From Caenorhabditis elegans (Eukaryota; Nematoda; Chromadorea; Rhabditida; Rhabditidae), in assembly GCF_000002985.6 (NCBI RefSeq), contig NC_003279.8, positions 13,578,001-13,642,000 on the forward strand: a DNA stretch of 64,000 nucleotides. The letters are read 5' to 3'. Positions 26,237 through 40,492 of this stretch are shown in pieces (within the stretch, counting starts at the first letter, position 1; every line of letters begins with the position of its first letter). The position numbers and the translations under genes are program-made. Under the pieces are notes generated by a model. It did no database searches. It was not told the origin of the DNA and worked only from the letters and a program-made list of their open reading frames with translations.

Positions 26237-29200
26237 TCAAGTGAAATTTTCCGAAATATGGGATTTCTGAGATTCTTCTAGCGCTTCTTGAACAGTTGTT
26301 GGTGATTTCGTTTGAAAATTGATTATTCGTCGGAAGAGCTCGGCGAGCAGTTTTCGCATCGTTTGATCTTCGGCCGTTTCAACGAGATCGCAGAGTCTGA
26401 AATGAAGTGAATGTATATTTTTCTCTTTTCATATATATATATAGGTTATTTAATATGGATACATGATCATAATAACTATTCGTTAAAATGGTTGTAGTTT
26501 GTAGTTTGTATTTTTCAAAAAAAAATTCATTACGATCTACATTTTTGTCATAAATCAATAATTACATATATTTTTGCAAATTAAATTTTTTTGATTTTTT
26601 TTTAATCGAGAATTTTCAGTTTTGGTTTTTTTTTTCGATTTTGTAGTTTGTAGTTTGTAGTTTGTAGCCTCACTTTAATGGAAACTCCGGCCCAAGTACC
26701 GGAATCAAGTTGGTCGGAAGTGCAATGCATTCTCTCAACAATTCACAAATTACTGGTCCATACGCAGTCCGCCTGGTGTCGGATTCGGCTTCTCCGTAGC
26801 CGCTGAGCGCAAGTGAAACGACTCTGAAAATGTGTAGTATTTGTAGTGTGTGTGTGTGTGTGAGCCTCAACCAAAACACTTACTCTAACACTCGAATCGC
26901 AATTTTGTCAGAAATCGATTGGGCTCGGAGATCGTAGAGCAGGCGGAATAGAATAGCCAACATTGCACTTAGCGATCGCGTTTCTTGGCTGAAAATATGA
27001 TTTTATAGTTTATAGTTTATAGTTTGTAGTTTGTAGTATGTAGCCTCACTTGATCAAATTGGGCTTCGTAGATCCAAGTAGTCGTGCTTTCCAAATCAAT
27101 ACACGTTGCCCATTATTATTATTGAATTGTTTCGCCAGTGTATGACTTTCCGCGAGAGCATCACAAATGCTCAAAAGTAATTGTGGTGACATTTGAGTGA
27201 ATAGGCCATCGATTTGAAGATCTCGTTTACTTTCCCGATGGTCTCCGAGCACAATCCGGGAGACCGCTTCGACGAGCTCATTTTGTACAACACAGAAGAC
27301 GATTTGTTCCGATGAGAGAGTGTCGGATCTGGAAGAATAATTGTAGTTTGTAGTTTGTAGTTTGTAGTCTAAATCTTAATATAGTGTGTATTATAGAATG
27401 TAGTTTGTAATATAGTTAGCAGTGTAGTGTTTAGTCTACTACAGAATTTCTGAGCTTCACCATCAAATGGTTGAGGCTGGAAATTTGTAGTCTGTAGTCT
27501 TAACCATTAATTAATAAACCAATAATCCTTAGATTTTTCTTATTTTTTCGCCAATTTTCCCGTAAAACTAACCCATTCGTCCGATCCTCCGACCCAATTC
27601 CATTAGAATTCGGCGGCTCCCATGTGAGCAACGATTTCGGCAGTGTCGTCTCAAATAGCTCCCGAATCAATTCAATAGTCTGTTCCCACATTGGCTCAGT
27701 GAATCGTTCTCCGTTCTGTGAGATTAGTGATTCCAGGCAACTAATCGTACATCTGGCGAGCTGTTCGTTTTCTGAAATTGAAATGGTTGAGGCTGAGAGA
27801 CTACAAACTATAAAAGATACGTTGTCGAATAAAGATTCCAAATTGACGATAGATCATTGGAAGTGCGTAGACGGAGAGTTGAGTGTAGAATTGTGTGAAC
27901 ACTTCGACAACACTCAACATTGCATGATTACACGTCGTTGACATCCATTCTCGCTTCTGAAACTTGTGATTGGTTGAGGCTGTGAGGAGGAAGACTACAA
28001 ACTACAAACTACAATAGTTTTCGATATATTGTTAGCTCTCATAGTAAATATACTTTTTGATATTAAAAAAAATTCATTTTTTGCCGAAAAATTCAAATTT
28101 TTCGTTAAAAATAATTTTTTGGCGGGAAATTCCGAATTCGGAGAAAAATTATATGTAAATGCATGCCAATTTTTTTTAAATATTACAATTTTCCAGTTCT
28201 TAATAAATTCCAAAAGTTTCAGGAAGTTCAGTGACTACAATCTACAAAATTTTATAGTTTGTAGTGTGCACGCCAGTCAAAAATCAAACTCAATCGGGTA
28301 AAAATTAGTTTTTGTCAATGTTTTCATGTTTTAAATACGTTACACTATAAAATGTACAACGCTATGAATAACTACAAACTACAAAAAGTGCTCACATCAC
28401 TTCGATGATCGTCCATTTTCGATGGATCAAAAATGCGAAAAACGATTTCCAACAGATCCTTCCACCATTCTGGCCTAAAATCCGATCCATGATGTTTCAT
28501 AATTTCAAACATGACAGTTAAGCTCCGTGTTCGAACATCCAATTTGCATCGATTAATAATACAACTCAATTCAAAGAATATTGGAAACCATCCACGTAGC
28601 CATACGTGTTGATCAGCAGTTAATCCCTTATGAAGATGATCATCACGACGGGCGGCCTCATCGATTTTGTCACTATTCTCCGATACGTAGCTGGAAATAT
28701 GGGGGATTTTAGAGACTACAAACTACAAAGTTATTCAATTTTCAAAAAATTCCATTTTCTTGGTTAAAATTTGAAAAATGCCAAATTTCGTGATGTTTTA
28801 AAACTAAAATTTCAAATTTCAATTATTTTTCTGGAACTTTTCGAAAAATAAATTTCAAAGGCATTCCTAACTAAAATTTCTGAATTTCAAGCCCTTTTTT
28901 ACTGTAATGTTTGAAAACGTTTTTTTTCAAGTTTGAAAAATATTTTAGCCGGGAAATTCAAATATTTGGTTGAGGCTCAGAGACTACAAACTACAAAAAT
29001 TCTGAGCTGGTCAATGTCAAATTTTTAGTCTTTATTTACTGAAATTTTTGAAATTTTCGAACTTGAGCTACAAAAATTTGGATAATTCTCAAATTCTGGA
29101 ATTGACCGGGATTTCAAAAAAAATTTCGGGCAATTCCGAATTTCAAGTAATTTTTGACTGAAATTACCGAAAATGTTCAATTTTGAGCCATTTTTTAGAA

Positions 29201-32200
29201 AAAAATTCAATTTTTTTTTCAGAAAATTTTCGAAAATACCAATTTTTAAGCCATTTTAGGCTTGAATTTTCAACATTTTCAAACGTGTGCGCCAAAAAAA
29301 AAAAAAATTCAATCAATTTAAAAATTGCATAAAAAACGTGGAATTTTTTGGTTGAGGCTGAAAAACTTTGTAGTTTGTAGTGAGAGCATCACCCAAAATT
29401 TGGTTGAGGCTACGCGACTACAAACTACAAATTTCGTTAGCCTCAACCAATTTTTAAATGAACTTTTCACACACTGTTCTCACTCTTTTTGGTGAGGCTA
29501 ACACTACAAACTACATAAAATCTAAGCCTCAACCAAATTTTTTTGGTGAGGCTCACGAACTACAAACTACAAGTATCTCTGAGCCTCAACCACCCCGTTT
29601 TCACGGCTTTTCAGGGCAATTTTTCAGGCGACACATACTCAGCACAAAGTCGAATCAATCGAATTGCTTCCATATTCATATCAGGTTGATTTTGATTACA
29701 TGCAAACTCTTGTAAACACTTCAACGCCTCTTGAAATGAGTCTAAAAACGCCGGAAAATCCTCTTTAAAACGTTTTTCGATGACTTTCTGAGCGGTGAGG
29801 AATGATGCTTCACCAATTTCAGTAGAAGGGTCTCCGGCGGCAATTGTCCATACTGAAAAGAGATTCTGCCATCCGGATTTGAGTCGAGACGAGTGAGCTT
29901 CTACTAAATGAGCACAGCATCGAACGACAAGATCTCGTGTCTGGGCACTTCCGTTTCGAACCATTATTACCTGCAAAAAAGATAGATTTTATTTTCTTGA
30001 AAAACTGGATTTTTCCATAATTTTCTGCTAAGTTTTCGATTCAAAAATTAAAATTTTCGGTTAAATTATGTAATTTTTCTATTAAAAAAATTAATAAAAT
30101 AGCACAATTTCTGAAATTTTATTCGAAATTTTGTAAAAAAACAAAATCAAAAAATGTAAATGGTTGAGGCTCAGAGACTACAAACTACAAAACTTTTATA
30201 GCCTCTACCAAGTCGGTTTTTCTACGCGAAAGACTACAAACTACAATTCGTCACGTTGAAGAGTGAAACATTCGAGTATTCTTTTTTAGTTTAGAGCTTA
30301 AAATTTAACAATAAATTTCGTCAAATTTGGGGAAACTACAAACCACTACAAACTACAACATTTCTCAGCCTCAACCAAATTTTAAAACGATTTAATTTTG
30401 GTTGAGGCCTAGAGACTACAAACTACAACATTTTCTAGCCTCAACCAATTAAAAATTTTAATTTTTGTTGAGGCTCACACTACAAACTACAATATTTTCT
30501 AGACTCAACCAATTAAAAAATTTTAATTTTTGTTGAGGCTCACACTACAAACTACAATATTTTCTAGCCTCAACCAATTAAAAAATTTTAATTTTTGTTG
30601 AGGCTCACACACTACAAACTACAACATTTTCTAGCCTCAACCAATTAAAAAAACTTTAATTTTGGTTGAGGCTCATACTACAAACTACAACATTTTCTAG
30701 CCTCAACCAAATTTTAAAAAAATTTAATTTTGGGTGAGGCTCAGAGACTACAAACTACAAAACTTTTATAGCTTCTACCAATAAAAAACGTATTTTTTAA
30801 GCCAATTTTTTAAAATTTAACAGTTTTAAAGTCGAAAAAGTGTCTAAATCTGATGTTTTTTCGGCATTTTTCCAAAAAAAAAAAATCCTTTTAAGCCGAA
30901 AAAAAGCACCTCAAACGGCCGTAAGAAATCCTTCTGAAATCGGAAATTCGGAAGTTCTCCCTTTTCCAAAAATTTGATCGACAACTGCCTCAGCGCATCC
31001 ACCGAAAAATAGGCAACAGCTTCATTTGAATTACATCCAGCCGCATTAAAATGTTCACCGATAACATTCCAAATTCGACTCCATTCCAAACGAATTCTAT
31101 TCATATTATAGAACGCCACTTCAACAACTTTTCCCAATAAAAACATTCGTGGAGCCGCCGGATGTGATAGCTCTTCTCGAGAGACTGCACAAAGAGCACG
31201 TACAAAATATACAATAGCTTCTGCTGAAAGACGGGCGGAACCATTGAATATTCGATCAATTGCCACTACAACTGATTGAGATGATGTTTCACCGAGAGCA
31301 TCTTGCAAAGAGTGAAGCGTTTTTTCATCGATTCCTCCGGTGGCTTTCATCACGTCTGAAAATTGGATATATTTTGGTTATTTTGGTTATCTGTGGTAGA
31401 GACGGAGACTACAAACTACAAACATTATTCTCAGTTATTAATATGAATGTAGGTATAGTTTGTACCGTTTCTTCTAGGTGAGGCTAAGCATTTTTGTAGT
31501 TTGTAGCCCATACATACTACAAATTCTTTTGACCAGAATTGTAGTTTGTAGTCGTTTTTTTCGACTTTTTCTTTTGAAATGCATTTTAAAAAAGCGATTA
31601 AAGCTAAAAAATTATAGTTAGACTGGATATTTGGAACACAATTATTTGAAACCAGCCGTTCGCACGCGCTGAAGCGCGTGCTCCGACTGGCGTACTCAAA
31701 ATTAAAATCAAATTCTGAAATTTCTAAGCATTTCACTGCAGATGGAACGTTTTTTCCTTGTTTTCCGGAAGTTTTCGAGCAACATAAATATTATATACTT
31801 AATTTTAAGCAATTACAATTTTAAAACCTCAAGTTTCCTGGAACTTTTATGAGACTTTTTCCGGTCCTTTCCGAAAGTTTTTGGCGAGCGTTTTTGGAAA
31901 TTATCTATAACAATTTCTGGTTTTTTTTAATTCTTAAAACTTCAGAATATTCTAGGAGTATCAAAACTTGAAAGGTTCTAGAACTTCGCAGAAGTTTCTT
32001 GAATTCTTTCAGGGAATTGAACATTCCAGACTTTTCTCGAATTTTCTAGAAACTTCTGGAACATTCCAGAATTTTTTTTCAGAAATTTTGAATTCCCGCC
32101 AAAATTTTTCACAGAAATTTTGAATTCCCGCCAAAACTTTTCACAGAAAATTTGAATTCCCGCCAAAATTTTTCACAGAAATTTTGAATTCCCGCCAAAA

Positions 32201-35200
32201 CTTTTCACAGAAATTTTGAATTCCCGCCAAAATTTTTCATAGAAATTTTGAATTCCCGCCAAAATTTTTCATAGAAATTTTGAATTCCCGCCAAAATTTT
32301 TCACAGAAATTTTGAATTCCCGCCAAAATTTTTCATAGAAATTTTGAATTCCCGCCAAAATTTTTCACAGAAATTTTGAATTCCCGCCAAAATTTTTCAT
32401 AGAAATTTTGAATTCCCGCCAAAATTTTTCACAGAAATTTTGAATTCCCGCCAAAATTTTTCATAGAAATTTTGAATTCCCGCCAAAATTTTTCACAGAA
32501 ATTTTGAATTCCCGCCAAAATTTTTCACAGAAATTTTGAATTCCCGCCAAAATTTTTCACAGAAATTTTGAATTCCCGTTATAATTTTTCACAGAAATTT
32601 TGAATTCCCGTTATAATTTTTCACAGAAATTCTGAATTCCCGCCAAAATTTTTCACAGAAAATTTGAATTCCCGCCAAAATTTTTCACAGAAATTTTGAA
32701 TTCCCGCCAAAATTTTTCATAGAAATTTTGAATTCCCGCCAAAATTTTTCACAGAAATTTTGAATTCCCGCCAAAATTTTTCATAGAAATTTTGAATTCC
32801 CGCCAAAATTTTTCATAGAAATTTTGAATTCCCGCCAAAATTTTTCACAGAAATTTTGAATTCCCGCCAAAATTTTTCATAGAAATTTTGAATTCCCGTT
32901 ATAATTTTTCACAGAAATTTTGAATTCCCGCCAAAATTTTTCACAGAAATTTTGAATTCCCGTTATAATTTTTCACAGAAATTTTGAATTCCCGCCAAAA
33001 TTTTTCACAGAAATTTTGAATTCCCGCCAAAATTTTTCACAGAAAACTTGAATTCCCGTTATAATTTTTCACAGAAATTCTGAATTCCCGTTATAATTTT
33101 TCACAGAAATTCTGAATTCCCGCCAAAATTTTTCACAGAAATTTTGAATTCCCGCCAAAATTTTTCATAGAAATTTTGAATTCCCGCCAAAATTTTTCAT
33201 AGAAATTTTGAATTCCCGCCAAAATTTTTCACAGAAATTTTGAATTCCCGCCAAAATTTTTCATAGAAATTTTGAATTCCCGCCAAAATTTTTCACAGAA
33301 ATTTTGAATTCCCGCCAAAATTTTTCATAGAAATTTTGAATTCCCGCCAAAATTTTTCACAGAAATTTTGAATTCCCGCCAAAATTTTTCATAGAAATTT
33401 TGAATTCCCGCCAAAATTTTTCACAGAAATTTTGAATTCCCGCCAAAATTTTTCATAGAAATTTTGAATTCCCGCCAAAATTTTTCACAGAAATTTTGAA
33501 TTCCCGTTATAATTTTTCACAGAAATTTTGAATTCCCGCCAAAATTTTTCACAGAAATTTTGAATTCCCGCCAAAATTTTTCACAGAAATTTTGAATTCC
33601 CGTTATAATTTTTCACAGAAATTCTGAATTCCCGCCAAAATTTTTCATAGAAATTTTGAATTCCCGCCAAAATTTTTCATAGAAATTTTGAATTCCCGCC
33701 AAAATTTTTCACAGAAATTTTGAATTCCCGTTATAATTTTTCACAGAAATTTTGAATTCCCGCCAAAATTTTTCATAGAAATTTTGAATTCCCGCCAAAA
33801 TTTTTCATAGAAATTTTGAATTCCCGCCAAAATTTTTCATAGAAATTTTGAATTCCCGCCAAAATTTTTCATAGAAATTTTGAATTCCCGCCAAAATTTT
33901 TCACAGAAAACTTGAATTCCCGTTATAATTTTTCACAGAAATTTTGAATTCCCGCCAAAATTTTTCACAGAAAATTTGAATTCCCGCCAAAATTTTTCAC
34001 TGAAATTTTGAATTCCCGCCAAAATTTTTCACAGAAATTTTGAATTCCCGCCAAAACTTTTCACAGAAAATTTGAATTCCCGCCAAAATTTTTCACTGAA
34101 ATTTTGAATTCCCGCCAAAATTTTTCACAGAAAATTTGAATTCCCGCCAAAATTTTTCACAGAAATTTTGAATTCCCGCCAAAATTTTTCACAGAAAATT
34201 TGAATTCCCGCCAAAATTTTTCACTGAAATTTTGAATTCCCGTTATAATTTTTCACAGAAATTTTGAATTCCCGCCAAAATTTTTCACAGAAATTTTGAA
34301 TTCCCGCCAAAACTTTTCACAGAAAATTTGAATTCCCGTTATAATTTTTCACAGAAATTTTGAATTCCCGCCAAAATTTTTCACAGAAAATTTGAATTCC
34401 CGCCAAAATTTTTCACTGAAATTTTGAATTCCCGCCAAAATTTTTCACAGAAATTTTGAATTCCCGCCAAAATTTTTCACAGAAATTTTGAATTCCCGCC
34501 AAAATTTTTCACAGAAAATTTGAATTCCCGCTAAAAATTTTCACAGAAATTTTGAATTCCCGCCAAAATTTTTCACAGAAAATTTGAATTCCCGCCAAAA
34601 CTTTTCACAGAAATTTTGAATTCCCGCCAAAATTTTTCACAGAAATTTTGAATTCCCGCCAAAATTTTTCACAGAAATTTTGAATTCCCGCCAAAACTTT
34701 TCACAGAAAATTTGAATTCCCGCCAAAATTTTTCACAGAAAATTTGAATTCCCGCCAAAACTTTTCACAGAAATTTTGAATTCCCGTTATAATTTTTCAC
34801 AGAAATTCTGAATTCCCGCCAAAATTTTTCATAGAAATTTTGAATTCCCGCCAAAATTTTTCATAGAAATTTTGAATTCCCGCCAAAATTTTTCACAGAA
34901 ATTTTGAATTCCCGTTATAATTTTTCACAGAAATTCTGAATTCCCGCCAAAATTTTTCACAGAAATTTTGAATTCCCGCCAAAATTTTTCATAGAAATTT
35001 TGAATTCCCGCCAAAATTTTTCATAGAAATTTTGAATTCCCGCCAAAATTTTTCATAGAAATTTTGAATTCCCGCCAAAATTTTTCACAGAAATTTTGAA
35101 TTCCCGCCAAAATTTTTCACAGAAATTTTGAATTCCCGTTATAATTTTTCACAGAAATTCTGAATTCCCGCCAAAATTTTTCATAGAAATTTTGAATTCC

Positions 35201-38200
35201 CGCCAAAATTTTTCATAGAAATTTTGAATTCCCGCCAAAATTTTTCACAGAAATTTTGAATTCCCGCCAAAATTTTTCACAGAAATTTTGAATTCCCGCC
35301 AAAATTTTTCATAGAAATTTTGAATTCCCGCCAAAATTTTTCACAGAAATTTTGAATTCCCGCCAAAATTTTTCATAGAAATTTTGAATTCCCGCCAAAA
35401 TTTTTCATAGAAATTTTGAATTCCCGCCAAAATTTTTCATAGAAATTTTGAATTCCCGCCAAAATTTTTCATAGAAATTTTGAATTCCCGCCAAAATTTT
35501 TCACAGAAATTTTGAATTCCCGTTATAATTTTTCACAGAAATTTTGAATTCCCGCCAAAATTTTTCACAGAAAACTTGAATTCCCGCCAAAATTTTTCAC
35601 AGAAATTTTGAATTCCCGCCAAAACTTTTCACAGAAAATTTGAATTCCCGCCAAAATTTTTCACTGAAATTTTGAATTCCCGCCAAAACTTTTCACAGAA
35701 AATTTGAATTCCCGTTATAATTTTTCACAGAAATTTTGAATTCCCGCCAAAATTTTTCACAGAAAATTTGAATTCCCGCCAAAATTTTTCACAGAAAATT
35801 TGAATTCCCGCTAAAAATTTTCACAGAAATTTTGAATTTCCCGCCAAAACTTATGGGTCTCGCCAAGATGGGTCTCACCACGAAGGGTCTCACCACGAAT
35901 TTTCTCGAATTTTCCAGAAGGTTCTGGAACATTCCAGAATTTTCTCGAATTTTCCAGAAGGTTCTGGAGCATTCCAGAATTTTCTCGGATTTTCCAGAAG
36001 GTTCTGGAACATTCCAGAATTTTCTCGAATTTTCCAGAAGGTTCTGGAGCATTCCAGAATTTTCTCGAATTTTCCAGAAGGTTCTGGAGCATTCCAGAAT
36101 TTTCTCGAATTTTCCAGAAGGTTCTGGAGCATTCCAGAATTTTCTCGGATTTTCCAGAAGGTTCTGGAGCATTCCAGAATTTTCTCGGATTTTCCAGAAG
36201 GTTCTGGAACATTCCAGAATTTTCTCGAATTTTCCAGAAGGTTCTGGAGCATTCCAGAATTTTCTCGAATTTTCCAGAAGGTTCTGGAGCATTCCAGAAT
36301 TTTCTCGAATTTTCCAGAAGGTTCTGGAGCATTCCAGAATTTTCTCGGATTTTCCAGAAGGTTCTGGAACATTCCAGAATTTTCTCGAATTTTCCAGTAG
36401 GTTCTGGAGCATTCCAGAATTTTCTCGGATTTTCCAGAAGGTTCTGGAGCATTCCAGAATTTTCTCGGATTTTCCAGAAGGTTCTGGAACATTCCAGAAT
36501 TTTCTCGAATTTTCCAGAAGGTTCTGGAGCATTCCAGAATTTTCTCGAATTTTCCAGAAGGTTCTGGAGCATTCCAGAATTTTCTCGAATTTTCCAGAAG
36601 GTTCTGGAGCATTCCAGAATTTTCTCGGATTTTCCAGAAGGTTCTGGAACATTCCAGAATTTTCTCGAATTTTCCAGTAGGTTCTGGAGCATTCCAGAAT
36701 TTTCTCGGATTTTCCAGAAGGTTCTGGAGCATTCCAGAATTTTCTCGGATTTTCCAGAAGGTTCTGGAACATTCCAGAATTTTCTCGAATTTTCCAGAAG
36801 GTTCTGGAGCATTCCAGAATTTTCTCGAATTTTCCAGAAGGTTCTGGAGCATTCCAGAATTTTCTCGAATTTTCCAGAAGGTTCTGGAGCATTCCAGAAT
36901 TTTCTCGGATTTTCCAGAAGGTTCTGGAACATTCCAGAATTTTCTCGAATTTTCCAGTAGGTTCTGGAGCATTCCAGAATTTTCTCGGATTTTCCAGAAG
37001 GTTCTGGAACATTCCAGAATTTTCTCAAATTTTCCAGAAGGTTCTGGAGCATTCCAGAATTTTCTCGGATTTTCCAGAAGGTTCTGGAACATTCCAGAAT
37101 TTTCTCGAATTTTCCAGAAGGTTCTGGAGCATTCCAGAATTTTCTCGGATTTTCCAGAAGGTTCTGGAACATTCCAGAATTTTCTCAAATTTTCCAGAAG
37201 GTTCTGGAGCATTCCAGAATTTTCTCGAATTTTCCAGAAGGTTCTGGAACATTCCAGAATTTTCTCGAATTTTCCAGAAGGTTCTGGAGCATTCCGGAAT
37301 TTTCTCAAAGTTTCCAATATCCGTTCAATAGACGAAAAGTCAATTTTTCCCAAACTTCAGTAATCCTACAGTACTCCTACAGTACCTCTACAGTACAACT
37401 ACAGTACCCCAACCATATCCCGACACTAACCCCAAAGCAATATCACTTCAAAAGACGAAAAGCCAATTTTTTTCAAAAATACAGTAATCCTACAGTACCT
37501 CTACAGTACTACTACAGTACCCCGACCATATCCCACCACTAACCTCAAACCAATATCACTTCAAAAGACAAAAAGTCAATTTTTCCAAAACTACAGTAAT
37601 CCTACAGTAACCCTACAGTAACCCTACAGTACCCCTACAGTACTACTACAGTATCCCGACCATATCCCACCACTAACCTCAACCCACAATCCCTTCAACA
37701 GCCGGAAACACCTTGCAAGTGTGACGTCACAGACTACAAACTACAATTGTAACATCCCTCATGTATTTTTTTTATATATAAGTAATGATTTGATCAGCAA
37801 AGTAAAAAACGAACAAAAATTGCAGAATTCTATTCAAAATCGTGGAAAAAAGTTTAGTTTGTAGTCTGTGAGCCTCGATGAAAATTTAATATTTCTTGGT
37901 TGAGGCTAAAAAAAGTTGTAGTTTGTAGTCTGAGAGCCTCAACCCAAAATTAAAATTTTAATCTTGATTTTTCGTTCAAAAATTATGTAGTTTGTAGCCC
38001 ACCCAACTAGAGGAATAACGTTAAATGGTCAATTGCAAGCGTCCAGTCATTCTGGCTTTGTAGTTTGTAGTTTAACTTATTAATTCAATTTATTTCTATT
38101 AATTTTTGGCTTAAAATCGAATTTTCATAGATTTTTCGCTTAAAAAATTCAGGTTCCATGGATTTTTTCGTCGCTATAAGTCCGATTTCGCCGAAGGATC

Positions 38201-40458
38201 AATTTTTTGCCCTAAAATCGAATTTTCCTGAATTTTTCGCTGGAAAATTCAGTTTTTATGTTCATTTTCGCAAACTTACACTGTCGACTACTATCCGTAT
38301 CATGAGACATTGCAGAATTAAGTCCAGTTCCAATTAATTGTACTAATTCAAGAGAACTCATACATTTCATAACATCAACCCAATTCTCTTCAAGATATTC
38401 TCCATCTTCATCACCAATTAATAGTAAAAGCTTGATTGCTTCAATATTCTTCACTCGCATTTCTCCCAATGAATTTTTTGCCGTTAAAAGAGTAAATCTC
38501 GCAAGTGCCTGTATAAATGCATTCCGTTCAAGTGTTGCTTGTAGAACACACGCGGCACGTACTCCCAGACGAAAACCTCTCAAACAAAGAGACCATTCTT
38601 CTTCATCATCCGACATTTGTACACCGACTGAGAATGCGGCAAGGCATGGTGTCCAGCAGATTTTGAACATTGGTTTTACGTGATGTTGGTGTTGTGCTGG
38701 AGTGAAATAGGCATCAGCGTCACTTGCAGACTCCATTAGGGCTCTGGAAATGTATATAGATGAATTTTGGGAGTAAAGAAATGGAAATTTCCAAATTTTC
38801 GGAAAAGTTCCCAATTTTTATGAGCTAGTTTAGTTTTCCTGTAAAAAATTAATGTTGGTTTCGGATTTTTTTTTTTTTGAAATTTTAATTTTTCGGGAAT
38901 TTTTCTGAATTTTCCTACTTTCCAAAATAGTGAAATTTACGGAAAACTCAATGCTTTCGTGAATATTCATAGGTTTTTAACAAAAAATTTTTTTTGCAAA
39001 ATTTTCAACAAAAAACTGTTTTAAAGAATTTGAAATTTTTAAAAATTCATATTTTTGAACGAATTTCTTGAAATTTTGATTTTTTTTTGTTGCGAATTTC
39101 AGAAAACTGAAATTTTTTTTTTTTGGAAAATGCAGAAACCAACGAAAAAATTGAAAAATGTTAATTTTCAATGTTTTCAAAATAAATTTGTTTAAAGCAT
39201 TTCTCTATTTTTTAAAACCGACCAAAAATTCACAAAAAAAAAATGAATTTCACAGTTCGAATTTCCAAAAAAAAAAAACAATTTTACTTCAAAAGACTCC
39301 AACCAATCAGCGTTCGCGACCACGCCCATTTTTAGACCAATCAGCAACGATGGGCGTGGCCAAGCGTGCTGATTGGTCCACAAAGTTGTAGTTTTTTAAC
39401 GAAATTCAAATTATCGTAAATAGAAAAGTATTGAATTTTAAATTTTTTCCAAATGAAAATTACATTTTATCTTCGAAAAATTCATATTTTTAAACGATTT
39501 TCCTAGAAAATTTGATAGAAAATTCAACTTTTTAATTTTCCCGTAAATTTAAGTTCGAAATTAATATTTAAAAAATGTTTTGGCGGTAAATTCAAATTTT
39601 ATGTAAAAAATAAATTTTGGACATTTTGGAATTTTTTACCGAGAAATTCATATTTCAAACGAATTTCATAGGAAATACAGCTTTTTTTTGACAATTTCTT
39701 AGAAGTTCGAAAAAAAAGGATTTTTTCGCAAAATTTTCGGAATTTTTTTTTCAAAAATTTCAGGATTTTCCTCCTATTATAGAAAATTCGAAACCTCGCA
39801 GTTTCAGACAAAGCCTCCATTTCCAGTGCAGCCATAGCTCTTCGTTCTTTATCAGTTGCCAGTGCTCCTTGTCCTGGTGTAACCCGAGATCTGAGCAAAG
39901 CAGTGGCTCCGGCTCTCATCTTAATCTCATTCTTCGAAATATCTTCGAAAATCGCTTCGAGCAGTTCAACAGGAATATTTCCACCTTCATTAATACCTCG
40001 ATTCATATTAATATATCCTTGTTTCGTCATTTTATTCTTTACTGTTTTATTATGTAGATCCGTTGTTAACATGATAATTGAGAACGCGAGTACGTAGGCA
40101 GCGTCGGCTGAGGCAAATATTCCTTGGCGTGGATTACAGTCCAGGTATCGCGAAGCGAATTTCAACATTAGGCGATCGATTTTTTGAGCTTCTCCTGCAA
40201 AAATTTATGTACCTATATGGTTAATTGATACTTCAATTTTTTGTAAAATTTTGTAAACTTTTCCCTAAAAATCGAATTTTCTATTATGGGGTTATTCAAG
40301 TAATGTACCAGAATGTATTTTAATACATTTGTGACGTAATTTTTCTACACTTTTTAATTTTCCGACACTACTTGAATAGCCCCATTAGTTTTTCACAAAA
40401 ATTCAATTTTCCTAAAATTTGGCCTAAAAAAAATACATTTCCATGAATTTTTTGCGTA

Positions 40459-40492
<34 letters not shown>

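Noticed and set aside
31660..31700. Hairpin CACGCGCTGAAGCGCGTG as a small RNA gene
   Set aside because: A short perfect palindrome in an agef-1 intron, but with no flanking precursor structure or other support.
32079..35850. CRISPR-like regular array (32-bp repeats)
   Set aside because: Units are contiguous with no unique spacers, and the context is a eukaryotic intron. This is a satellite.
35789..37353. Several very long ORFs (280-490 codons) on both strands
   Set aside because: They are read-throughs of the 40-bp satellite, whose unit lacks stops in several frames. The proteins are only repeats of the same 40-residue pattern and no splice or start context supports them.
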